Shown: one piece after another, positions 20,895-29,715 of the stretch
How positions within the stretch are numbered: the stretch's first letter is position 1
Layout of the letters: the number at the start of each line of letters is the position of its first letter
DNA from: Acidiphilium acidophilum
Lineage (GTDB): Bacteria; Pseudomonadota; Alphaproteobacteria; Acetobacterales; Acetobacteraceae
DNA: 64,000 nt
Reading direction: 5' to 3'
Assembly: GCF_033842475.1 (NCBI RefSeq)
Contig: NZ_JAWXYB010000018.1
Location: 558,001-622,000 of the forward strand
The notes under the pieces: model-generated
Database searches by the model: none
The model's input: only the letters and a program-made list of their open reading frames with translations
What the model was told of the DNA's origin: nothing
Translations under genes and position numbers: made by a program

Positions 20895-22499
20895 TCAGCC
20901 CTTGTAGTTCGGATTGATGTCGTGCAGCGGCAGCGCGTTCACCCAATCCCACGAATTGCCGAGAAACACCGTCCCACCAATGATCGCCGGGCTCACGATC
21001 CCGAACCGCCCCCCAACGTGCACGCTGTGGATCTCCTTGCCCGTCTTGGGATCGAGCGCGTAAACGCTCGGCCCGGTCGAGACATAGAGCGTGCCCTTGT
21101 AATAGGTCGGCGCCCCGCGCGCCGCACCCGCCGGACCCGCATTCGGCACATTCCAGCGCCAGAGCTGCTTGCCGGTCTTGAGGTTGAGCGCAACATAATC
21201 CGAAGTCACCGGGCTGCCGACATAAACCACGCCGTCATGCACCATCGGCACACCGCCCTTGAACGCCGGAACTTTCGGCCCCCGGCCCATCTTGTCGGTC
21301 CACAACACCTTGCCGGTCTTCGCGTTCCAGGCGCGCACGGTGGTGTTCATCGTGCCCTTGCCGTTGGTCGTCCGCACGTCGGAAACCGCGTCCTGCACCA
21401 CCACACCGTCGGAAACAACGGGCGAAACATCGCCCATCCCGGTATTGGCCGCCTTCGGAATCGTGCCCTTCCAGGCCACTTTCCCGGTCTTGGCATCGAG
21501 GCTGTAGAGATACGGCTTCACCGACATCGCAACGAATACATGGCCCTTGTAAACCGCCGGGCTCGACATGTTGGCAATCCCGCCGAGGTGGTTCTTCCAC
21601 ACCTGCTTGCCGGTCTCGGCGTCGATCGCATAGGCGTTGCCGGTGCCGGTCGTGATGAACAGCTTGCCATTGTCATAGGCCGGCGTCGGCATCGCTTCGC
21701 CGCGCGTCGCGAAATACCATTTCAGCTTGCCGGTCTTGCGACTCACCGCATAAACCCCGTTATACGAAATATCGAGCCCGCGCGCCGCCTTCGAGGGGTC
21801 GTTCTTGAACGCCACCACATTGGCGAAATTGAAGCTCACGCTGCCCGCCGAAAGATAGACCAGCTTCTTCACGACAACCGGATTGCCCATCAGGTAGTTG
21901 CCCACCGGGCTGGTGCGCCAGATCAGCTTGCCGGTCTGGGCATTGATCGCATAGGCGAACATGTCGTCGCTCTCAGCATAGACCACGCCCTTGGCGAACG
22001 CCACGCCGAGCGCATTGCCATAAAACTGGGTCTGCACCGGCAGCGCCTCGCGAATTCCGTAAATCTTCGCCCCGTAAGGCTCATTGTCGGAAAGCGGCCA
22101 CGCCCGCGCTTCGGGAAAATTCCACTTCACCCCGTTCCTGATCCAGGCCGGCGCGCTGGCAGGCACCGGAAACGCGGCATTGTGCGAAGGCTTGCCGTAC
22201 GCATGAGTCCAGCCATCCGGCGGGATCTGCGCATCCGCCCCGGTCGGCGCGTTCTGCGGAATGTAAAGCCGCGCATAGGGATTGTTCGGATCGAGCGCCG
22301 CCTCCTGCTTGTTGGCGGCGGCTGACGGGGTGGTGCCCTGCGAAGTCCCCAATGTCGGCTTCGGCGTCGTGCTGTCCTTGTCCGGATGGCTGCCGCTTGC
22401 GGCATACCCGATCCCCGTGCTCGACATCACCAGCGCAAGCACAATCGCAGAACATGCGAGACCAGACCGCGGCAGCGGCAGATATCTTGGCTTGTCCAT
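20895..22499 (-). CDS. Secreted PQQ-type beta-propeller protein, candidate tetrathionate hydrolase
   Basis: 534 residues from ATG 22499, which has GGAGGAA 8 bases upstream. An export signal (SGLACSAIVLALVMSSTGIGYAA) is followed by a low-complexity stretch, then repeated propeller blades of the form YAINAQTGKLIWR, YAVSRKTGKLKWY, YAIDAETGKQVWK, YSLDAKTGKVAWK, ALNLKTGKQLWRW and YALDPKTGKEIHS. No c-type haem CxxCH is present and the usual PQQ disulfide is not evident. Size, propeller pattern and the segment TGMGDVSPVVSDGVVVQDAV recall acidophile tetrathionate hydrolases; Asp357 in GMGD may correspond to the catalytic Asp reported for that enzyme. A BamB-like or alcohol-dehydrogenase-like role is less likely. 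Its promoter region faces cobC. Confidence 0.72.
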   Translation of the reverse strand: MDKPRYLPLPRSGLACSAIVLALVMSSTGIGYAASGSHPDKDSTTPKPTLGTSQGTTPSAAANKQEAALDPNNPYARLYIPQNAPTGADAQIPPDGWTHAYGKPSHNAAFPVPASAPAWIRNGVKWNFPEARAWPLSDNEPYGAKIYGIREALPVQTQFYGNALGVAFAKGVVYAESDDMFAYAINAQTGKLIWRTSPVGNYLMGNPVVVKKLVYLSAGSVSFNFANVVAFKNDPSKAARGLDISYNGVYAVSRKTGKLKWYFATRGEAMPTPAYDNGKLFITTGTGNAYAIDAETGKQVWKNHLGGIANMSSPAVYKGHVFVAMSVKPYLYSLDAKTGKVAWKGTIPKAANTGMGDVSPVVSDGVVVQDAVSDVRTTNGKGTMNTTVRAWNAKTGKVLWTDKMGRGPKVPAFKGGVPMVHDGVVYVGSPVTSDYVALNLKTGKQLWRWNVPNAGPAGAARGAPTYYKGTLYVSTGPSVYALDPKTGKEIHSVHVGGRFGIVSPAIIGGTVFLGNSWDWVNALPLHDINPNYKG

Positions 22500-22654
22500 A
22501 GACACTTCCTCCAATTTACAAATATTTACACAGCAAGAGCAGATTATCACGAAATACCGACGCCGAAACCAAAGTCGCGGTTCTGATACCGATACAAGTG
22601 AACTAGTCCTCCACCTGTTATTCATGAAGGAGAATATTTTGGCAACTGCCCGTC

Positions 22655-22676
22655 ATCACGAACAATTGTTCATGAT
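22655..22676. repeat. 22-bp near-perfect palindrome between cobC and the propeller gene
   Basis: The arms ATCACGAACA and TGTTCATGAT flank the centre AT, with one mismatch (C against A), and the core GAACAATTGTTC is perfect. It abuts the cobC stop codon and is about 155 bases upstream of the propeller-gene start. It could be a regulator site for that gene; it lacks a T-run and so is not a typical terminator. Confidence 0.5.
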
Positions 22677-23720
22677 TCAACCCTTGTATTGCTGCAATGC
22701 GTCATCCAACCGGTTCCATTCGCCGGTATCTGCCGGAATCCCGAACCGCAGCCACGCCGTCTGCCGCTCGAACCCCCGCACCAGTATCCCCTGCGCCGCC
22801 AGATGCTCGAACCACCGTCCCGCCGTCTCCGATGCCGCCAGCCGGAACAGCAGCGTCCCGCCGATGATATCGAACCCAGCGCGTTCCAACATCGCATCCA
22901 GCCGCGCCACCCCGCGCCCAAGCGCCTCCCGCGACGCCGCAAGCCAGGCCCGATCCCCCAGCGCCAGCGTCCCCACCGCAATCGCCGGCCCGGAAACCGC
23001 CCAGGGCCCGAGCGCCGCCCGCACCCGCCCGACCATTGCGGGTGCCGCAAGCGCGAACCCGAGCCGCACCCCCGCCAGTCCATAGGTCTTGCCGAACGAG
23101 CGCAGCACCACGATCGCCGGATGCGGCAGGGCAGGGGCCAACCCCACCCCATCGGCCAGATCGGCGAACGCCTCATCCACCACCAGCCAGCCGCCGCGCA
23201 CCGCCATCGCATCGGCGAGCGCCATCAACGCCCCGCGCGGCACGACCCGCCCATCCGGATTGTTCGGCTGGCACACCACCACCACCTCGGCATCCCCCGC
23301 CTCGTCGAGCGCGGAAATCTCGCGCACCACACGCCCCGCCCGCGCCCAGGACGCCGCATGTTCGGCGTAGGTCGGCCCCACCACCGCAACGCGCCGCGCC
23401 GCAATCAACCTTGGCAGCAGATCGATCAGACTCTGCGTCCCCGGCGCCGCCGCCACCATCGCCGCATCCGCCACGCCATAGGCGCGCGCCGCCACCGCTT
23501 CGAGCCGCAGCACCGCCTCCACCTCCGGCAGCCGGGCGAAACAGGACGGCGGCAATTCGGGCACCGGATACCCCACCGGATTGATCCCGGTCGACAGATC
23601 GATCCACGGCAACCGCGCCGCCGGATACCGCATCGCCGCCGCCTCAAGCCGGCCGCCATGCAGTATCGCCCCGCCGATCCCCTCGGCGCCCGATGTGTTA
23701 TCACCGCCCAATGACCCCAT
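22677..23720 (-). CDS. cobC: Threonine-phosphate decarboxylase / CobC-type PLP enzyme
   Basis: Makes the (R)-1-amino-2-propanol O-phosphate arm of cobalamin. The PLP aminotransferase fold is clear: WIDLSTGINPVGYP near the N-terminus, APGTQSLIDLLPRLI, CQPNNPDGRVV, VVDEAFADL, and the Schiff-base lysine in RSFGKTYGLAGVRLGF. ATG 23720 gives 347 residues starting before ILHGGRLEAAAMRYP, where family members begin; ATG 23747 is an alternative that overlaps the start of divergent cobD. It belongs to the cobalamin cluster with cobD, cobQ, cobO and cobU. Confidence 0.9.
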   Translation of the reverse strand: MGSLGGDNTSGAEGIGGAILHGGRLEAAAMRYPAARLPWIDLSTGINPVGYPVPELPPSCFARLPEVEAVLRLEAVAARAYGVADAAMVAAAPGTQSLIDLLPRLIAARRVAVVGPTYAEHAASWARAGRVVREISALDEAGDAEVVVVCQPNNPDGRVVPRGALMALADAMAVRGGWLVVDEAFADLADGVGLAPALPHPAIVVLRSFGKTYGLAGVRLGFALAAPAMVGRVRAALGPWAVSGPAIAVGTLALGDRAWLAASREALGRGVARLDAMLERAGFDIIGGTLLFRLAASETAGRWFEHLAAQGILVRGFERQTAWLRFGIPADTGEWNRLDDALQQYKG

Positions 23721-23745
23721 CTCCTCGTCCCCGCCGCCCCTGTCC

Positions 23746-24729
23746 ATGATATTACCGATCACCGTGCCGCTCGCGGCGCTCTCCCTCACCATCGAGGCGA
23801 TCACCGGCTACCCCGACCCGATCTTCCGCCTGATCGGCCATCCCGTGATCTGGATCGGCAGCCTGATCGCCCGGCTCGATCACCGCCTGAACCACCCCTC
23901 CGCCCCGCCCGCAACCCGCCGCCTCATGGGTGCCTTCGCCCTCATCCTGATCCTGCTCGCCGCCATCCTGCCCGCCGCCGTCCTTCAGGCCGCCAGCCTC
24001 GTCCTGCTGCCCCGCGCCCTCGCCCTGCTCCTGATCGCTCTGCTCGCCAGCGCCCTGCTCGCCTCGCGCAGCCTCGCCACCCATGTCCGCGCCGTCGAAC
24101 GCGGCCTCGCCCGCAGCCTCGCCGATGGCCGCGCCGCCGTTTCCCACATCGTCGGCCGCGCCCCCGAAAGCCTCGATCATGCCGGCGTCGCCCGCGCCGC
24201 GATCGAAAGCCTCGCGGAAAACTTTTCCGATGGCGTGATCGCCCCGATCCTGTGGTGCGCCCTGCTCGGCCTGCCCGGACTCGCCGCCTACAAGGCCGCC
24301 AACACCGCCGACAGCATGATCGGCCATCGCACCCCGCGCCACGAAGCCTTCGGCTGGGCCGCCGCGCGGTTCGACGATCTCATCAACCTCCCCGCCTCGC
24401 GCCTCGCCGCCCTCCTCATCATCGCCGCCGCCGCCCTGCATCCCGGCACCGATGCCGCCGCCGCCCTCCGCGCGGTCCGCCGCGACGCCGCGAGCCACCG
24501 CTCGCCCAACGCCGGCTGGCCCGAGGCCGCCATGGCCGGTGCCCTCGGCCTGCGCCTCGCCGGCCCGCGCACCTACGGCACGGTCACCATCGACGATGCC
24601 TGGATGGGCAGCGGCACGCCGGACGCCACCGCCGACGACATCGCCCGCGCCCTCGCCTTGTTCCGCCGCGCCACAATCCTGCAAATCCTCCTGCTCTGGC
24701 TCCTCACCCTGATCATCTGGCGAGCGTAA
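23746..24729 (+). CDS. cobD: Adenosylcobinamide-phosphate synthase
   Basis: Membrane enzyme (CobD/CbiB) that attaches the aminopropanol-phosphate arm to adenosylcobyric acid. The 327 residues begin [20 protein letters not shown] and have several hydrophobic helices plus conserved stretches [49 protein letters not shown] and [16 protein letters not shown]. The start codon lies next to the divergent cobC start and has no obvious Shine-Dalgarno sequence. The 3' end overlaps cobQ by 17 bases in the convergent orientation. Confidence 0.94.
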   Translation: MILPITVPLAALSLTIEAITGYPDPIFRLIGHPVIWIGSLIARLDHRLNHPSAPPATRRLMGAFALILILLAAILPAAVLQAASLVLLPRALALLLIALLASALLASRSLATHVRAVERGLARSLADGRAAVSHIVGRAPESLDHAGVARAAIESLAENFSDGVIAPILWCALLGLPGLAAYKAANTADSMIGHRTPRHEAFGWAAARFDDLINLPASRLAALLIIAAAALHPGTDAAAALRAVRRDAASHRSPNAGWPEAAMAGALGLRLAGPRTYGTVTIDDAWMGSGTPDATADDIARALALFRRATILQILLLWLLTLIIWRA

Positions 24730-26191
24730 GCAAACCCGCGATATCGACATGCGCCTCCAGATGATCCGCCAGCGCATCGAGCGCATCCTCGATCTCGCGC
24801 CGATGATCCCGCGCCCCCGCCACCGCTCCGAACCGCCGCAGCATCGCCGCCCGCGCGCCATCAGCACCGAACAGCCCGTGCACATAAGTCCCGCTCACCA
24901 GCCCATCGCCCGATCGCGCCCCATCGACCCGGCCATCGTCGAACCGAACGAAGGGTGCGCCCACCCCCGGCCCGAAACTGCGCCCGCCATGCATTTCATA
25001 CCCCGCGACCACCGCATCATCCGCGCCCACCAGCCTGCCGCGCACCGCCGTCAACCGCTTGTCCCCGGTCAGCACGGTCTCGATATCGAGCAATCCGAGC
25101 CCCGCCACCTCCGATGCCACGACCTCGATCCCGTCGGGATCGGCAATCCGCCGCCCCAGCATCTGATACCCGCCGCACAGGCCAAGCACATGTCCCCCGC
25201 GCCGGACATGCGCCAGAATATCCGCCTCCCACCCGAACGCCCGCAACGCCGCCAGATCCGCAATCGTCGCCTTCGATCCGGCCAGCACCACGAGGTCGGT
25301 CGCCACCGGCAGCGCCGCCCCGTCCCGCAGAAATGTCAGCTCGACCTCGCTCTCCCCGAACAACGGATCGAGATCGTCGAAATTCGCGATATACGGCAGC
25401 ACCGGCACCGCAATCCGCAGCGCTTTCCCCGCCCGCACCGGTGCCATCCGCGCAGCCAGATCCGCCGCATCCTCCGCCGGCAACGCCCGCACCCGCTCGA
25501 AATGCGGCACCAACCCAAGCGCGCGCCACCCGGTCCGCGCCGCGATCAGCGCCATCCCCTCGGCGAACAACCCCGCATCGCCCCGCATCCGGTTCACGAT
25601 GAACCCCACGATGCATGCGGCATCCGCCGGATCGAGCACCACCTGCGTCCCGACCAGGCTGGCAATCACCCCGCCCCGGTCGATATCCCCGATCACCACG
25701 ACCGGCACGTCGCCCGCACGGGCAAATCCCATATTGGCAATGTCGTTCGCCCGCAGGTTCACCTCGGATGCACTGCCCGCCCCCTCGACCAGAACGATAT
25801 CCGCCCGCCCCCGCAGCCGCGCGAAACTCTCCATCACATACGGCAGCAATTGCGGCTTCATCGCCTGATAGTCCCGCGCCCGCGCCGTGCCGAACACCCG
25901 CCCCTGCACGATCACCTGCGACCCCACCTCGCTCTGCGGCTTCAGCAACACCGGATTCATATCCACATGCGGATCGACCCCGCACGCCAGCGCCTGCAAC
26001 GCCTGCGCCCGCCCGATCTCGCCACCCTCCGGCGTCACCGCCGCATTGTTGGACATGTTCTGCGGCTTGAACGGCAACACCAGCAGCCCGCGGCGCGTCA
26101 GCGCCCGCGCGAGGCCGGCCACCAGCGTCGATTTCCCCACGCTCGATCCGGTGCCCTGAAACATCAGAGACGCACCGCCGCGTAAAGCCAT
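24713..26191 (-). CDS. cobQ: Cobyric acid synthase (glutamine-hydrolysing)
   Basis: Amidates four carboxyl groups of adenosylcobyrinic a,c-diamide. The 492 residues have an N-terminal dethiobiotin-synthetase-like ATPase domain ([45 protein letters not shown]) and a C-terminal glutaminase-like domain with the nucleophile Cys in [14 protein letters not shown] and a late catalytic His region GTYVHGLFG. Length is normal. The ATG overlaps the cobO stop by one base (TGATG), so the two are translationally coupled. Confidence 0.97.
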   Translation of the reverse strand: MALRGGASLMFQGTGSSVGKSTLVAGLARALTRRGLLVLPFKPQNMSNNAAVTPEGGEIGRAQALQALACGVDPHVDMNPVLLKPQSEVGSQVIVQGRVFGTARARDYQAMKPQLLPYVMESFARLRGRADIVLVEGAGSASEVNLRANDIANMGFARAGDVPVVVIGDIDRGGVIASLVGTQVVLDPADAACIVGFIVNRMRGDAGLFAEGMALIAARTGWRALGLVPHFERVRALPAEDAADLAARMAPVRAGKALRIAVPVLPYIANFDDLDPLFGESEVELTFLRDGAALPVATDLVVLAGSKATIADLAALRAFGWEADILAHVRRGGHVLGLCGGYQMLGRRIADPDGIEVVASEVAGLGLLDIETVLTGDKRLTAVRGRLVGADDAVVAGYEMHGGRSFGPGVGAPFVRFDDGRVDGARSGDGLVSGTYVHGLFGADGARAAMLRRFGAVAGARDHRREIEDALDALADHLEAHVDIAGLLTLAR

Positions 26192-26793
26192 CAGAATTCG
26201 ATACCCTCCTGCGCCTTCACCCCGGAGGCGAAATGATGCTTCACCGCAGCCATCTCGGTCACCAGATCCGCTGCCGCAACCATCTCCGGCTTCGCATTCC
26301 GCCCGGTCACCACCACGTGCATCGCCGCGGGCCGCGCCGCAATCGCCGCCAGCACCTCATCGACCGCCAGATAATCATAACGCAGCGCGATGTTCAGCTC
26401 ATCGAAAATCACCAGCGCAATATCGTCCCGTGCCAGCAACCCCGCCGCCACCTCCCACGCACGCCGGCACGAGGCCACATCCCGCGCCCGATCCTGCGTC
26501 TCCCAGGTGAACCCTTCGCCCATGGTGTGAAACTCGATCATCTCGCCGAACCGCGCCAGCGCCGCCCGCTCGCCACTCGCCCACGCCCCCTTGATGAACT
26601 GCACCACCGCCACCCGCCGCCCATATCCCAGCATCCGCAACGCCAGCCCGAACGCCGCGGTCGATTTACCCTTGCCCTTGCCGGTATTGACGATCAACAA
26701 ACCTTTCTCGATCGTCTTGCCCGCCACCTCCTCATCCTGCACGGCCTTGCGCTTCGCCATCTTCTCCCGATGCCGCACCTCGTCCTCGCTCAT
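26191..26793 (-). CDS. cobO: Cob(I)yrinic acid a,c-diamide adenosyltransferase
   Basis: ATP:corrinoid adenosyltransferase of the CobA/CobO type, 200 residues. It has the P-loop [19 protein letters not shown] and the family segments [25 protein letters not shown] and [16 protein letters not shown]. The N-terminus is Lys/Glu-rich. It adds the upper adenosyl ligand before the cobQ step and is the middle gene of cobU-cobO-cobQ; it starts 7 bases after cobU ends. Confidence 0.97.
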   Translation of the reverse strand: MSEDEVRHREKMAKRKAVQDEEVAGKTIEKGLLIVNTGKGKGKSTAAFGLALRMLGYGRRVAVVQFIKGAWASGERAALARFGEMIEFHTMGEGFTWETQDRARDVASCRRAWEVAAGLLARDDIALVIFDELNIALRYDYLAVDEVLAAIAARPAAMHVVVTGRNAKPEMVAAADLVTEMAAVKHHFASGVKAQEGIEF

Positions 26794-26800
26794 GCCGCCC

Positions 26801-27307
26801 TCACTTCACCACCAGCGGCAATCCCGCCACCATGAAAACCACCCGATCCGCCCGCGCCGCCACGCGCTGATGCAACACCCCCGCCGCATCCCGAAACCGG
26901 CGCCCCAATGCAGTCTCCGGCACGATCCCCAACCCGACCTCGCTCGCCACCAGCACCGTCGCCGCAAGCCGCGCCGCTAGCGCCGCCTCCAACCCGCCAA
27001 ACGCCGCCTCGATGTCGAAATCCCCCAGCATCAGATTGGTCAGCCACAACGTCAGGCAATCCACCAGCACGGGCGCATCCCCCGCCGCCGCCAACGCCGC
27101 CGCCAGTTCCACCGGCGCCTCCACCGTCCGCCACCGCTCATCCCGCCGCGCCCGATGCACCGCAATCCGCTCGCGCATCTCATCGTCGAACGCCTGCGCC
27201 GTCGCCACATACCACCACGGCGATGCCAAACCGCCAATCACCCCCTCACCATACCGGCTCTTGCCCGACCGCGCGCCTCCCAGAACAAACGTCAATGATC
27301 GGCTCAT
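26801..27307 (-). CDS. cobU: Adenosylcobinamide kinase / adenosylcobinamide-phosphate guanylyltransferase
   Basis: Bifunctional enzyme (CobU/CobP) of nucleotide-loop assembly, 168 residues. The N-terminal P-loop is VLGGARSGKSRYGE. VATAQAFDDEMRERIAVHRARR carries the His that is guanylylated in this family, followed by DCLTLWLTNLML and the C-terminal VFMVAGLPLVVK. First gene of the cobU-cobO-cobQ run. The 135-bp upstream space to recA is filled by a GC-rich hairpin repeat; no cobalamin riboswitch was recognised there. Confidence 0.95.
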   Translation of the reverse strand: MSRSLTFVLGGARSGKSRYGEGVIGGLASPWWYVATAQAFDDEMRERIAVHRARRDERWRTVEAPVELAAALAAAGDAPVLVDCLTLWLTNLMLGDFDIEAAFGGLEAALAARLAATVLVASEVGLGIVPETALGRRFRDAAGVLHQRVAARADRVVFMVAGLPLVVK

Positions 27308-27346
27308 CGGATACTCCGAAGGTGGGGCGGGTGGGGTAAGGAAGGC

Positions 27347-27432
27347 GAGGGGCGCTGCCCCTCGACCCCGCCAAAGGCGGAGCCTTTGGAATCCCTCAGC
27401 CCAAACTAAAGGGTTCTAGGGGCAGCGCCCCC
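27347..27432. repeat. GC-rich nested hairpin repeat between cobU and recA
   Basis: Outer arms GGGGCGCTGCCCC (27349-27361) and GGGGCAGCGCCCC (27419-27431) are exact reverse complements. The left one is itself part of the hairpin GAGGGGC-GCT-GCCCCTC (27347-27363). CCGCC-AAA-GGCGG (27368-27380) and AAAGGCGGAGCCTTT lie inside. The layout resembles extragenic palindromic repeats of Acetobacteraceae; a related but different one lies at 62582. Confidence 0.7.
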
Positions 27433-27442
27433 CGGCCTTGCC

Positions 27443-28483
27443 TCACTCAGCCGCCTCAGCCGTCTCGGTCTCGGTCGGTGCGACCATCATGGCTTTTTCG
27501 ACCACGGCGGCCTGCTCGCGGATGCGTTTTTCGATGGCGGCGGCCATATCCGGGTGATCGCGCAGGAACTGCTTGGCGTTTTCCCGTCCCTGACCCACGC
27601 GCACGCTGTCATAGCTGAACCAGGCGCCGGATTTCTCGACGATTCCCGCCTTCACGCCGAGATCGATGAGTTCCCCGACCTTCGATATGCCTTCGCCGTA
27701 CATGATATCGAATTCGACCTGCCGGAACGGCGGCGCGAGTTTGTTTTTCACCACTTTCACGCGGGTCTGATTACCGGTGACTTCCTCACGATCCTTGATC
27801 GCGCCGATCCGGCGGATTTCCATGCGGACCGAGGCATAGAATTTCAACGCGTTGCCGCCGGTCGTGGTTTCCGGATTGCCGAACATCACCCCGATCTTCA
27901 ACCGGATCTGGTTGAGAAAGATCATCATGGTCTTCGAGCGCGAGATCGACCCGGTCAGTTTCCGCAGTGCCTGGCTCATCAACCGCGCGTGGAGCCCGAC
28001 ATGCGAATCCCCCATCTCGCCCTCCAGTTCCGCGCGCGGCACGAGGGCCGCGACCGAATCGATCACCAACACGTCGATCGCGCCGGAGCGCACCAGCGTA
28101 TCGGCGATCTCCAACCCCTGTTCGCCGGTATCCGGCTGCGAAATCAACAGGTTATCGACATCGACGCCGAGTTTCCGGGCATAGATCGGATCGAGCGCGT
28201 GCTCCGCATCGATGAAGGCGCAGGTACCGCCGCGTTTCTGGGCTTCGGCGATGGCATGGAGCGCCAAAGTCGTCTTGCCCGAGGATTCCGGCCCGTAGAT
28301 TTCGATCACCCGCCCGCGCGGAAACCCGCCGATCCCGAGCGCAAGGTCCAGCCCAAGCGAACCCGACGGAATCGTATCGATTTCCTCATTCCCCGGCCGC
28401 GCCCCCATCCGCATGATCGAGCCCTTGCCGAACGCCCGCTCGATCTGCACCAGGGCGGCGTCGAGAGCCTTGTTCTTTTCCAT
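27443..28483 (-). CDS. recA: Recombinase A
   Basis: Strand-exchange ATPase and LexA co-protease. ATG 28483 ([21 protein letters not shown]) has GAGGAG 7 bases upstream; a TTG immediately before it is in frame but unlikely. The 346 residues include Walker [15 protein letters not shown], the hydrolysis region [18 protein letters not shown], loop-2 residues [20 protein letters not shown] and the C-terminal acidic tail. Length is normal. It is monocistronic: the gene upstream (galM) runs the same way but ends 155 bases before, and a GC-rich repeat follows the stop. Confidence 0.99.
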   Translation of the reverse strand: MEKNKALDAALVQIERAFGKGSIMRMGARPGNEEIDTIPSGSLGLDLALGIGGFPRGRVIEIYGPESSGKTTLALHAIAEAQKRGGTCAFIDAEHALDPIYARKLGVDVDNLLISQPDTGEQGLEIADTLVRSGAIDVLVIDSVAALVPRAELEGEMGDSHVGLHARLMSQALRKLTGSISRSKTMMIFLNQIRLKIGVMFGNPETTTGGNALKFYASVRMEIRRIGAIKDREEVTGNQTRVKVVKNKLAPPFRQVEFDIMYGEGISKVGELIDLGVKAGIVEKSGAWFSYDSVRVGQGRENAKQFLRDHPDMAAAIEKRIREQAAVVEKAMMVAPTETETAEAAE

Positions 28484-28637
28484 CAATCAACTCCTCAAGC
28501 GTGTGGGAAACGCAACTTTAACGCGAAGTTACTCTAATCGCCGAATCGCGACTCGTCGAGTATAAGTTTTGCATGAAGAGAACAGAACAGCAACGCATCA
28601 GGAAAGGATTTATTAACTATTTGTTCCCGTCATGTTC

Positions 28638-29705
28638 TCAGGCACTGATGCCGAACCGCCAGATCGTGGTCGAGCGGAATTCCTCCCCGGGATCGAGCCG
28701 CGTCGAGGGAAAATGTGGCCGGTTCGGCGCATCGGGAAAATGCTGGGTCTCGAACGCCATCCCGTCACCTGCCCGGATCAACGCGCCATGGCTGCCCGGT
28801 ATCGTCCCATCCAGCTTGTTCCCGGTATAAAACTGCACCGCAGGCTGGTCGGTCTCGATCGTCAGCACCCGCCCCGAACCCGCATCCCGCACTTGTGCCG
28901 CCAGTCCCATCGCCGCCCCCGGCTTGTCGAGCACGAAGCAGTGATCATACCCGCCCGCCAGCACGATCTGCTCGAATTCATCCCGTATCCGCGCCCCCGC
29001 CACCTGAGGCGTGCGAAAATCCATCGGCGTTCCCGCCACCGAAAGCAGAATCCCGGTCGGAATCTGCGCCGCATCGGTCGGCAGAAAATGCCCCGCCGGG
29101 ATCATCACCTCATGATCCAGCGCGCTGCCCGATCCCGCCAGATTGAAATAAGTGTGGTTGGACAAATTGAGCACCGTCGCCCGCCCCTCGACCCGCGCGG
29201 CGTAATCGATCCGCAACGCATCCTCCGCCCCCAGCGTATAGGTGACCTCGACGGTCAACGTCCCCGGAAACCCGTTATCGCCATCCGCACTTACCAGCCG
29301 CAGCGTCACCGCCTGCGCCTCGGCGCGCACGATCTCCCACACGCGATGCGCGAAATTCGGCGTCGCCCCGGTCTTCGGCCCGCCATGCAGGGTATTCGCC
29401 CCGTTATTCGCGGGCAGATGAAACACCTCGCCATCCAGGCTGAATTTCGCCCCCGCAATCCGGTTGGCATACCGCCCGAGCAGCGCCCCGAAATACGAGC
29501 TCTTCGTCTGATAATCCCCGATATTGCTGCACCCGAGCACCACATTGCCCATCACGCCATTGCGGTCCGGCACGTTCACATCCGTGATCACCCCGCCATA
29601 ATCGAGCACGCCGACGCTCATCCCCCGCGCATTGCGCAGCACCATCCGGCGCACCATCACCCCATCCCGGGTGGCGCCGTAATCGGCAATCTCGGCTTGG
29701 CTCAT
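28638..29705 (-). CDS. galM: Aldose 1-epimerase (mutarotase)
   Basis: Interconverts alpha and beta anomers of aldoses, feeding sugar catabolism. ATG 29705 (MSQAEIADYGATRDG) is chosen; an upstream open frame overlaps aidB and is not homologous. The 355 residues contain LDYGGVITDVNVPDRNG, ALLGRYANRIAGAKF, the substrate-site segment NTLHGG, LSNHTYFNLAGS with the conserved catalytic His, and GYDHCFVLD. The start is 11 bases after the aidB stop, so the two are probably cotranscribed, although they have no obvious metabolic link. Confidence 0.94.
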   Translation of the reverse strand: MSQAEIADYGATRDGVMVRRMVLRNARGMSVGVLDYGGVITDVNVPDRNGVMGNVVLGCSNIGDYQTKSSYFGALLGRYANRIAGAKFSLDGEVFHLPANNGANTLHGGPKTGATPNFAHRVWEIVRAEAQAVTLRLVSADGDNGFPGTLTVEVTYTLGAEDALRIDYAARVEGRATVLNLSNHTYFNLAGSGSALDHEVMIPAGHFLPTDAAQIPTGILLSVAGTPMDFRTPQVAGARIRDEFEQIVLAGGYDHCFVLDKPGAAMGLAAQVRDAGSGRVLTIETDQPAVQFYTGNKLDGTIPGSHGALIRAGDGMAFETQHFPDAPNRPHFPSTRLDPGEEFRSTTIWRFGISA

Positions 29706-29715
29706 CGCTTGATCC

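Noticed and set aside
27308-27442. Possible cobalamin riboswitch before cobU
   Set aside because: The space is short and filled by a GC-rich hairpin repeat; no B12-box was recognised.
28580-28594. Possible LexA box GAAC-N7-CAAC upstream of recA
   Set aside because: One mismatch to the GAAC-N7-GAAC form and about 97 bases from the start; too weak to call.
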